A program made the position numbers and the translations under genes. This document shows positions 6,911 to 12,644 of a DNA stretch of 20,192 nt, in pieces. The stretch's first letter is position 1; every line of letters begins with the position of its first letter. The notes beneath the pieces were generated by a model. That model saw nothing but the letters and a program-made list of their open reading frames with translations. It searched no databases and had not been told where the DNA came from. This DNA is from Candidatus Omnitrophota bacterium (GTDB taxonomy: Bacteria > Omnitrophota > Gorgyraeia > 2-01-FULL-45-10). The stretch covers positions 1-20,192 of the forward strand of contig JAKLDX010000006.1 in assembly GCA_022703295.1 (NCBI GenBank). Direction: 5' to 3'.

Positions 6911-6985
6911 AAAGGGAAACCAAAGGTTTCCCTTTAAGGAACCCTTCCTTTGAGTTGGAAGGCTTTCCTTAATGTTCCTTTTCAA
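6909..6985 (+). repeat. Tail hairpins of copy 2
   Basis: TTAAAGGGAAACC (6909-6921) pairs perfectly with 6925-6937. A second hairpin follows: AAGGAA/TTCCTT with CCTTCC/GGAAGG inside, 6936-6970. The end reads TTAATGTTCCTTTTCAAAATA, closely matching the tail of copy 1 (CTAATGTTCTTTTTCCAAAATA, ending near 6678). The stems have therefore diverged in sequence while position and tail persist. It may act as a weak terminator before tRNA-Val. Confidence 0.55.
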
Positions 6986-7014
6986 AATATATGTTTATGA
7001 TACGCGACATAATT

Positions 7015-7091
7015 GGACGCGTAGCTCAGTTGGTTGGAGCGCTGCGCTCACATCGCAGAGGTCACAGGTTCGAGTCCTGTCGCGTCCACCA
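7015..7091 (+). tRNA. tRNA-Val (CAC)
   Basis: A complete cloverleaf is visible: acceptor GGACGCG/CGCGTCC, D arm GCTC/GAGC, anticodon stem CTGCG/CGCAG with loop CTCACAT (anticodon CAC at 7049-7051, reading GUG), T stem ACAGG/CCTGT with TTCGAGT, and A plus encoded CCA ending at 7091. TATGAT at 6996-7001 could be its -10 box, but I see no matching -35. It may also be reached by readthrough from the upstream tRNA. Confidence 0.96.
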
Positions 7092-7111
7092 GTTTAAAGA
7101 AGAACGGATGT

Positions 7112-7825
7112 ATGGAAAATCTTGAAGAACAGATAAAGTTACTGGTAGAGCTGCAGGGGCTCGATACCCATATTTTCAAATTAGAAGATGCCATGGAAGC
7201 GATCCCCGCATCTATCAATAAAATGGAAGAGGCGTTTAAAGAGAAGAGCATTAATTTAAAGAAGCTTGAGGACGAAACAAAGGCGTTGCAGTTGAAGCGC
7301 AAAGAAAAAGAAGGCGAGCTGGAAGGCAAGGAAGGCACTATAAAAAAATACCAGTCCCAGCTTTATCAGGTAAAGACAAATAAGGAATATTCTGCGCTGC
7401 AGGAAGAGATAGGCAGAGTCAAGGCCGATAATTCTCTCATAGAAGAGGATATCATCAAAATATTCGACCAGGTCGACGTTGTGAATAAAAAAATAGCCAA
7501 GGAGAAGGAGCTCCTGAAACAGGAAGAGGCAAACCTGGCTACGGATAAGGCAAAGCGCAACGAAGAGGCGGGCCAGATCAAAAAAGAATTAGACGGCCTG
7601 AAGGCGCAGCGCGATAATCTGGCGGCAAAGATCGATAAAAAAATATTGTTAAGATATGAGAGAATAGTAAAGAACAAGGACGGCTTGGCGGTGGTTCCGG
7701 TTGCCAATGATTCCTGCCAGGGGTGTTTCAGGGTAATGCCGCCTCAGGTCATAAATGAAATAAGGATGAAAAAAGACCTGGTCATTTGCGAGAATTGCGC
7801 GAGGATATTATACATTGAAGAGTAG
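7112..7825 (+). CDS. Coiled-coil protein with C-terminal C4 zinc ribbon
   Basis: Residues 1-185 of the 237 form a long charged coiled coil (many Glu/Lys heptads, few Gly/Pro). The C-terminus has a four-cysteine zinc ribbon with Cys202, Cys205, Cys226 and Cys229 (SCQGCFRVMPPQ and ICENCARILY). This is the layout of the family annotated as C4-type zinc ribbon domain protein (CT398-like), thought to act in nucleic-acid or secretion-related assemblies, without a firm function. The start is the ATG at 7112; a longer in-frame reading from 7034 would run through tRNA-Val and is rejected. The gene overlaps the RNase H start by 11 bases. In actinobacteria this family also sits beside NIF3 and RNase H genes, so the neighbourhood seems old. 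Confidence 0.85.
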   Translation: MENLEEQIKLLVELQGLDTHIFKLEDAMEAIPASINKMEEAFKEKSINLKKLEDETKALQLKRKEKEGELEGKEGTIKKYQSQLYQVKTNKEYSALQEEIGRVKADNSLIEEDIIKIFDQVDVVNKKIAKEKELLKQEEANLATDKAKRNEEAGQIKKELDGLKAQRDNLAAKIDKKILLRYERIVKNKDGLAVVPVANDSCQGCFRVMPPQVINEIRMKKDLVICENCARILYIEE

Positions 7826-8230
7826 TAAGATATTCATATACACTGATGGCGGAAGCAGGGGAAATCCCGGGCCTGCCGGTATAGGTGTCATTATACTGGA
7901 TTCCGACAAAAAAAAATTAAAAGAGATATATAAATATATAGGCGAGACTACGAATAACATAGCCGAATACAGCGCTCTTCTTTGCGGCCTGGAAGAGGCC
8001 CTGAGCCTGAAGCGAACGAAATTATTTTGCATATGGACAGTGAGTTAGCGGTAAAGCAATTGAGTGGCGAATACAGGGTAAAGGACGAGGGGATACGGCC
8101 GCTGTTCGAAAAGGCGGTAGGGGCGCTTAAAAATTTTGATTCGTTCGAGATAAAGCATATCGACCGGTCGAAGAATAAAGAGGCCGATAAGCTGGTAAAT
8201 AAAGCTATAAATTTAGCAGGGTTGTGTTGA
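7815..8230 (+). pseudogene. rnhA: RNase HI-like gene interrupted by a frameshift
   Basis: RNase HI degrades the RNA strand of RNA-DNA hybrids using four acidic residues and two metal ions. The first frame (from TTG at 7815, with GAGGAT at 7801-7806 as ribosome binding site) encodes Asp11 in YTDGGSRGNPGP and Glu51 in NIAEYSALLCGLEEALSL, then leaves homology and stops at 8048. Homology resumes in another frame with ANEIILHMDSELAVKQLSGEY and continues to NKEADKLVNKA and the stop at 8228-8230. Restoring one base near 8005-8012 rejoins them into about 138 residues with all four acidic residues. The intact motifs on both sides suggest a very recent mutation or an assembly error rather than old decay. 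I found no canonical slippery heptamer for programmed frameshifting. Confidence 0.8.
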
Positions 8231-8247
8231 GCGTTCTATAAAATTTT

Positions 8248-8587
8248 GCAGGCCGGGTGTTCGCTCCCGCCTTTGGCGGGGGAGGAAAGTCCGAGCTCCT
8301 CAGAGCAGCGTAGCGGCTAACGGCCGCCCGCCGAAAGGCGAGGAAAAGAGCCACAGAGACGAGTCTGTTGCTATTTTTGGCGACAGGGTGAAACGCGGCA
8401 ATCTCTATGCGGAGCAAGACCAAATAGGTCCCGATTCAGGCGTTGCTCGCGCCTACTGTTAAAACATCAGTATCGGGACGGGTAAGGTCGCTCGATCCGG
8501 CGGGGCAACCCGCGGACTTAGATAGATGAGCACCTCATCTTACGCAGCAATGCATAAGATAAGACAGAACTCGGCTTACAGGCCTGC
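8248..8587 (+). ncRNA. rnpB: RNase P RNA, bacterial A type
   Basis: This is the catalytic RNA that trims tRNA 5' leaders. The hallmark segments occur in order: GAGGAAAGTCCGAGCTCC at 8282-8299, GGAGCAAGACCAAATAGG near 8411-8428, and a 3' core containing AGATAGATGAG and GACAGAACTCGGCTTA near 8563-8578. The ends are set by helix P1, where GCAGGCC at 8248-8254 pairs with GGCCTGC at 8581-8587. The hairpin CTCCCGCC-TTT-GGCGGGGGAG forms near 8264-8285. A TATAAA at 8237-8242 is a possible -10 box, which would put the promoter inside the end of the RNase H gene; the -35 (TTAGCA at 8213) is poor. Ends are approximate to a few bases. Confidence 0.95.
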
Positions 8588-8592
8588 GATAT

Positions 8593-8627
8593 AAGGGGTG
8601 GTAAATTTTACCACCCCTTTTTTTTTA
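8593..8627 (+). terminator. Terminator of rnpB
   Basis: AAGGGGTGGTAA pairs with TTACCACCCCTT around a short AT loop, followed directly by a run of T. It is a strong intrinsic terminator about six bases after the RNase P RNA P1 helix. Confidence 0.93.
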
Positions 8628-8648
8628 TTTCTCCCCCTTTCACCTGAA

Positions 8649-8881
8649 ATTTTTCGCTCACTCCAATGACGGAACTTTTGGGGCCTTGCCGGAGCGACTG
8701 TTAAAAATTTCGATACATTGGGCGGTTTAGCAAGGACAATGAAACTGCGCAATAGATAAATGAGTTAGCAGGTTCATTGGCCATCGAAATTTTTCCACAG
8801 CAAATTGCATGCCCAATGCAATTTGCGACAAGCGAAGGCAATGCCCCAAAAGTAAACGCCTTTGTCCGCAAGCGAAAAAAT
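8649..8881. repeat. Large branched inverted-repeat element
   Basis: No gene is visible, but most of the 233 bases pair in a nested order. The outer arms are ATTTTTCGCT (8649-8658) and AGCGAAAAAAT (8871-8881, one bulge). The next stem pairs 8674-8690 with 8837-8853, 16 of 17 positions (ACTTTTGGGGC/GCCCCAAAAGT, then TTGCC/GGCAA). Inside it lie two branches. Branch one has a perfect 12-bp stem, 8703-8714 with 8783-8794 (AAAAATTTCGAT), with a further 11/12-bp stem (8737-8748 with 8768-8779). Branch two is a perfect 11-bp stem, 8800-8810 with 8816-8826 (GCAAATTGCAT). It could be a non-autonomous mobile palindrome or a structured RNA. Confidence 0.75.
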
Positions 8882-8893
8882 ACCACACTTTTC

Positions 8894-8922
8894 TTGACAA
8901 TAGGGGAGTGCTAGTGTATACT
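8894..8922 (+). promoter_or_regulatory. dcw-cluster promoter upstream of mraZ
   Basis: TTGACA at 8894-8899 and TATACT at 8917-8922 have a 17-base spacer, so transcription should start near 8929. It is the only strong promoter I see before the long run of division and cell-wall genes, which contain no terminator up to the right edge. Confidence 0.88.
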
Positions 8923-8931
8923 TTATATCAT

Positions 8932-8958
8932 AAAGTGGTATGAAGTGGAGTAAAGGGG
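8932..8958 (+). promoter_or_regulatory. Probable MraZ operator: three direct repeats, 10-bp period
   Basis: AAAGTGG (8932-8938), GAAGTGG (8942-8948) and AAAGGGG (8952-8958) are spaced exactly 10 bases apart, starting just after the predicted transcription start and running into the mraZ ribosome binding site. MraZ proteins bind phased short repeats in front of their own gene: TGGG-type boxes in enterobacteria and AAAGTG(G/T) boxes in mycoplasmas. Binding here would cover the early transcript region, consistent with negative autoregulation. Confidence 0.75.
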
Positions 8959-8970
8959 AGGGAGTCCAAA

Positions 8971-9417
8971 ATGTTTTACGGTGAGTTTGAGCATTCCATA
9001 GATAAGAAGGGGCGGGTGATAATCCCTTCTAAATTCAGGGAGTCCTTTAAGGAATATGATATTGAGAAATTATATATCACCAGGGGGCTCGATAAGTGCC
9101 TTTTCATATTCACCGAAAACGAATGGAAGAGCCAGGAGGCAAAATTCAAATCCATATCCTTTACAAAATCAGAAGCCAGGAGATTCAACAGATTGTATTT
9201 TTCAGGAGCCAGCCAGATAGAGTTCGATAGGCAGGGAAGGATACTGCTCCCCAAATATCTCAAGGACTATGCAGGGATAAAAAGAGACATAATGATGATA
9301 GGCGTATCCAACCGCATAGAGATATGGGCGAGAGAGGCATGGCAGGAATATTACAGCAGCTCGAAGGAATCTTTCGAGGATATCGCCGAAAAACTGATGG
9401 CGCAGGCCGATCAGTAA
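8971..9417 (+). CDS. mraZ: Transcriptional regulator MraZ
   Basis: MraZ is a DNA-binding ring-forming protein of the AbrB/MazE fold that controls the dcw cluster. Its 148 residues match the usual length. Two SpoVT/AbrB-like repeats are clear, each with the DxxxR signature: Asp11-Arg15 in DKKGRVIIPSKFR and Asp86-Arg90 in DRQGRILLPKYL. The N-terminus MFYGEFEHSID is typical, which fixes the ATG at 8971. A purine-rich ribosome binding site (GGGGAGGGAG, 8955-8964) ends six bases upstream and overlaps the third operator repeat. It is the first gene of the cluster, as in most bacteria. Confidence 0.97.
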   Translation: MFYGEFEHSIDKKGRVIIPSKFRESFKEYDIEKLYITRGLDKCLFIFTENEWKSQEAKFKSISFTKSEARRFNRLYFSGASQIEFDRQGRILLPKYLKDYAGIKRDIMMIGVSNRIEIWAREAWQEYYSSSKESFEDIAEKLMAQADQ

Positions 9418-9427
9418 GGAGGTAGGT

Positions 9428-9610
9428 ATGGGATGTAAATATTCGAGGCAGAACAAAAAGTACAACCTTTACAACTTTGGCGCCGAAACGCTTATAGAGA
9501 GGCTAAGAAAAGTAAGGGCCCTGAATTGCAGTCCTTCCGATGTCGGAATGGATAACTATCTCTGCAAGAATCTTTTCACCAATAGGGTCGGTTCGTTCAA
9601 TAAAGTTTAA
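9428..9610 (+). CDS. Unrecognised 60-residue protein between mraZ and rsmH
   Basis: The gene begins 10 bases after mraZ. Its ribosome binding site AAGGAGGT (9416-9423) overlaps the mraZ stop codon and lies four bases before the ATG, which makes real translation likely. The product is basic and soluble, with no membrane segment or signal peptide. The N-terminus is rich in Asn, Lys and Tyr (CKYSRQNKKYNLYNFG), a short helix follows (AETLIERLRKVRALN), and Cys3, Cys34 and Cys46 are scattered. I recognise no family. Its position in the dcw transcript suggests a division or cell-wall related role by association only. It could also be a remnant of a longer gene. Confidence 0.6.
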   Translation: MGCKYSRQNKKYNLYNFGAETLIERLRKVRALNCSPSDVGMDNYLCKNLFTNRVGSFNKV

Positions 9611-9643
9611 TAATTTTTATCACCGTACGGAGAATTTCAAGTC

Positions 9644-10525
9644 GTGCACCAGCCGGTATTGCTTAAGGAAGTAATAAGTCATCTGAATCTGAAAGAAGGG
9701 GATATCGTGCTGGATGCGACCGTGGGCGGCGGAGGACATGCCGCTGAGATACTGAAGAGAATAGGGCCGGACGGCAGGTTGTTGGGGTTGGATGCCGACG
9801 AATCGGCCATAAGAAGAACGGAAGACAAATTGAAAAATCTTAGCGGCTCAGTCAGTCTCATAAAAGGTAATTTCAGAGACCTGGATATGCTGCTTTCAAA
9901 AACAGGGATAAAAAGCCTTGATGCGGCGTTGTTCGATGTGGGCATTTCTTCATACCAGCTGGAAGACGCCTCGAGGGGTTTCAGCATGAAATACAATGCC
10001 AGGCTGGACATGAGGATGAATACGAGCCTGGACCTTACCGCATACGACATCGTAAATAATTTTAAAGAAAGCCAATTATCTGATATAATAAAAACGTACG
10101 GCGAAGAACGGATGAGTAAGGCCATCGCGAGGCAGATCGTTAAGGCCCGCGCCGAAAAGCCGATCGAGACAACGCATGAATTGGCCGAAATAGTCCGCAG
10201 GGCTGCCGGGTTCAGTTATAGAAAAAGCAAGATAGATCCGGCTACCAGGACATTTCAGGCCATAAGAATCGTCGTAAATGATGAGCTGGGTGCGCTGGAA
10301 GAGGGATTGAAGAAAGCGGTTTCCTGGCTCGATACCGGAGGCAGGGTCTGCGTTATTTCGTTCCATTCGCTGGAAGACAGGATAGTTAAAAGATTATTCA
10401 AAGGCTATGCGAGCCTTGGAATATTAAATATATTGACGAAAAAACCGATAAGGCCTTCGGATAAAGAGATTGCCGAAAACCCGCGATCAAGGAGCGCGAA
10501 GCTCAGAGTCGCGGAAAGGATTTAA
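9644..10525 (+). CDS. rsmH: 16S rRNA m4C1402 methyltransferase RsmH (MraW)
   Basis: RsmH methylates N4 of C1402 in the decoding centre of 16S rRNA using S-adenosylmethionine. The product has 293 residues. The start is GTG at 9644, because MHQPVLLKEVI is the standard family N-terminus and GGAG at 9629-9632 is in reach. The SAM-binding loop DATVGGGGHA spans residues 24-33 and the acidic end of strand 2 is GLDADESA (near 48-55). Later motifs DVGISSYQLEDASRGFS and DPATRTFQAIRIVVNDEL, the basic stretch near FHSLEDRIVKRLF, and the C-terminal PRSRSAKLRVAER are all typical. It lies in its usual dcw position, six bases before ftsL. Confidence 0.97.
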   Translation: MHQPVLLKEVISHLNLKEGDIVLDATVGGGGHAAEILKRIGPDGRLLGLDADESAIRRTEDKLKNLSGSVSLIKGNFRDLDMLLSKTGIKSLDAALFDVGISSYQLEDASRGFSMKYNARLDMRMNTSLDLTAYDIVNNFKESQLSDIIKTYGEERMSKAIARQIVKARAEKPIETTHELAEIVRRAAGFSYRKSKIDPATRTFQAIRIVVNDELGALEEGLKKAVSWLDTGGRVCVISFHSLEDRIVKRLFKGYASLGILNILTKKPIRPSDKEIAENPRSRSAKLRVAERI

Positions 10526-10531
10526 ATAATT

Positions 10532-10915
10532 ATGAGAATCTTTAAATTCATAACAAGCATGGCTGTAATAACGCTAATCTCACTTGTTTATGTTCATCAG
10601 CAGGTGGAATTGGTAAAGCTTAGTTATGCCATAGAGCATAAGGAGAAAAAGATAAAAGATGCTCTTGACCGTAAGGATGCCTTGAGTTATAATATTGAAA
10701 ACCTAGAATCCCCCGCAAGATTAGAACGGGTTCTTTCAGCCAGGAAGGTAGATGTGGCTTATCCTAAGAGGGGAAACGTATTCAGGTTCGCGTCAACGGC
10801 TTATACTGCAAAACAAGATCAGCTGCGCCATATTGGCGTAGAGAAAAAGATTAATATATTAGGCTTTTTGGACTTCTTTAGCTCGAGGGCTGAGGCTCAG
10901 GCTAGAGAAAAATAA
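10532..10915 (+). CDS. ftsL: FtsL-like septal protein
   Basis: FtsL is a bitopic membrane protein that with FtsB and FtsQ activates FtsWI at the septum. Sequence conservation in the family is low, so the call rests on shape and position. The product is 127 residues, with a short cytoplasmic N-terminus, a single hydrophobic segment at about 7-22, then a charged helical stretch (about 26-60, EHKEKKIKDALDRKDALSYNIENL) suited to a coiled coil. The motif SPARLERVLSARKVDVAYP resembles the post-coil segment of FtsL proteins. The gene lies between rsmH and ftsI, exactly where ftsL normally sits. The tail after residue 90 is longer than in many FtsL proteins. Confidence 0.8.
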   Translation: MRIFKFITSMAVITLISLVYVHQQVELVKLSYAIEHKEKKIKDALDRKDALSYNIENLESPARLERVLSARKVDVAYPKRGNVFRFASTAYTAKQDQLRHIGVEKKINILGFLDFFSSRAEAQAREK

Positions 10916-10939
10916 CCTCGGTAAGGATTTTTTAATTTC

Positions 10940-12628
10940 GTGCACAGCGGAATATTAAGGGCACGCCAGCTAGGCGTCTTCCTATTACTCACCGTTTCAC
11001 TATCCCTTCTAGTAGTTCGTCTATTGTATATTCAGGTAATAAGGCATGGGTTTTTTGTCAAACTGGCGGCAGGGCAGCATACTGTTTCCGTAGAGATCCC
11101 TTCAAAACGAGGAACCATATTTGACAGGAACATGCGTGTATTGGCGCTCAATCTTAATTCGGATTCCATATTCGCCAACCCCAGAGAAATTAAAGATAAG
11201 AGAAAAACAGCTAAGGCGCTCTCGCCCATATTAAGTATGGACGAGAGATTTATTTTTGGGAGACTTTTAAGGGACAAGTCTTTTGTCTGGATAAAAAGGC
11301 GCATATCTTCCGCGGAATCCCTGAAGGTTAAAAAACTTAAAATAGACGGGATAGGAGTGGTTTGTGAATCCAAGAGGTTCTATCCCGATAGCAGCCTTGC
11401 CTGCCATGTGCTTGGCACAGCCAACATAGATAATGTAGGACAGGAGGGGCTGGAGCTATTTTACGATAAATACCTAAAAGGAGAAGACGGCTGGCTGATA
11501 TCTACGCAGGATGCAAAACGAAAGTTGCTCGAGTCGTATCAGACCGAATTCATACCGCCGAAGAACGGCCTGAATCTTGTGCTGACCATAGATGAGGTCA
11601 TACAGAATATCGCCGAGCGGGAACTTGCCAAAGCCTACGAGAAGTACAACGCAAAGGCGGCGTCCATAATAGTAATGGACCCGAGGAACGGCGATATATT
11701 GGCCCTCGCGAACTTCCCGAATTTTGACCTGAACAATGTCGCGAAGAGGCCTCCCGACGCCATAAGGGACAGGGCGATAAATGATTTTTTTGAACCGGGA
11801 AGCGTCTTCAAGATAGTGACAGCGAGCGCTGCCCTTGAAGAGAGGGTCGTAGATTTTGATACCAAGTTCTATTGCGAGAACGGCGCCTACAAAATCGGCA
11901 GGCGCACGCTTCATGATCATACTCCGCATGGTATACTTACATTTAAGGAGGTAATAGAGAAATCGAGCAATATAGGGACCGTGAAAGTGGCGTCCCTTTT
12001 CGGTGCCGAGAAGATGTATAAATATATGCAGGCGTTCGGGTTCTACAGCAAGACGGGGGTTGATCTGCCCGGTGAGGTTGTAGGTATGAACAGGCCGCTA
12101 TCGAAGTGGTCGGGCGTAAGCATGTACGCGATACCGATGGGGCAGGAAGTGACTACGACCGCCATGCAGCTTGCGCGCGCGATCTCTGTTATAGCCAACA
12201 ACGGTTTTTTGGTCAGGCCGCGCATTGTCAGGGAAATAATAGATGACGATGTTCGCGTAATAAAAGAATTTCCACAAAAAGACTTTAAGAAAGTTATCTC
12301 CCCGCAAACGGCAATGAGGGTCAGGAGTATCCTGATGGGCGTGGTGGAGACCGGGACCGGCAAAAAGGCCAAGATAGACGATCTGTCGGTAGGCGGCAAG
12401 ACAGGGACCGCGCAAAAAGTAGAGCAGGGCGCATATTCTCACAGTAGATTCATCGCTTCGTTCATAGGTTTCGCGCCGGTGGCCAAACCCGTCCTTGCGG
12501 TAGTCGTATGTGTTGACGAGCCCCGGCCCGTGTATTACGGCGGAGACGTAGCGGCGCCGGTATTCAAGAATGTCGTTGACGAATCCTTAAGGTACCTCAG
12601 CGCTAAGAATGTCGGCGGTATGATATAA
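10940..12628 (+). CDS. ftsI: Septal peptidoglycan transpeptidase FtsI (PBP2b/PBP3 class B)
   Basis: This penicillin-binding protein cross-links septal peptidoglycan in partnership with FtsW. Its 562 residues start at a GTG (10940), with AAGGA at 10923-10927. A membrane anchor covers about 11-33. The pedestal/dimerisation domain begins with RGTIFDRN (58-65). The transpeptidase domain has all three active-site motifs: SVFK at 288-291 (nucleophile Ser288, Lys291), SSN at 342-344, and KTG at 487-489. There is no PASTA domain after the transpeptidase. The neighbours ftsL and murE, and ftsW later in the cluster, favour FtsI over the elongation protein PBP2. A sporulation-type paralogue is unlikely in this context. 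Confidence 0.94.
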   Translation: MHSGILRARQLGVFLLLTVSLSLLVVRLLYIQVIRHGFFVKLAAGQHTVSVEIPSKRGTIFDRNMRVLALNLNSDSIFANPREIKDKRKTAKALSPILSMDERFIFGRLLRDKSFVWIKRRISSAESLKVKKLKIDGIGVVCESKRFYPDSSLACHVLGTANIDNVGQEGLELFYDKYLKGEDGWLISTQDAKRKLLESYQTEFIPPKNGLNLVLTIDEVIQNIAERELAKAYEKYNAKAASIIVMDPRNGDILALANFPNFDLNNVAKRPPDAIRDRAINDFFEPGSVFKIVTASAALEERVVDFDTKFYCENGAYKIGRRTLHDHTPHGILTFKEVIEKSSNIGTVKVASLFGAEKMYKYMQAFGFYSKTGVDLPGEVVGMNRPLSKWSGVSMYAIPMGQEVTTTAMQLARAISVIANNGFLVRPRIVREIIDDDVRVIKEFPQKDFKKVISPQTAMRVRSILMGVVETGTGKKAKIDDLSVGGKTGTAQKVEQGAYSHSRFIASFIGFAPVAKPVLAVVVCVDEPRPVYYGGDVAAPVFKNVVDESLRYLSAKNVGGMI

Positions 12629-12644
12629 AATAGGTGTATCGAAA

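Noticed and set aside
6482..6985. A 167-codon minus-strand open frame (and a 64-codon plus-strand frame at 6492-6686) across the tRNA and repeat region
   Set aside because: They read through the tRNA and both palindrome copies. Their apparent repeat motif is just the duplicated tRNA end translated, and the product is low in plausible protein features.
6505..6985. CRISPR array
   Set aside because: There are only two copies, 285 bases apart, each containing tRNA sequence, with no regular short repeat-spacer pattern and no cas genes.
7034..7111. A longer zinc-ribbon reading starting inside tRNA-Val
   Set aside because: The added residues are translated tRNA sequence. The ATG at 7112 matches the normal start of the coiled-coil domain.
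7985..8048. Programmed -1 frameshifting in the RNase H gene
   Set aside because: No canonical slippery heptamer is in the right frame before the switch point and no stable downstream structure was seen. A simple indel fits better.
8701..8886. A 61-codon minus-strand frame within the large inverted repeat
   Set aside because: It lies wholly inside the palindromic element, is explained by the stems, and has no convincing ribosome binding site.
9515..9590. Similarity of the DNYLCKNLF segment in the small mraZ-rsmH protein to the active-site cysteine region of pyroglutamyl peptidase
   Set aside because: The match is a handful of residues in a 60-residue protein that lacks the remaining catalytic residues; it is probably coincidence.
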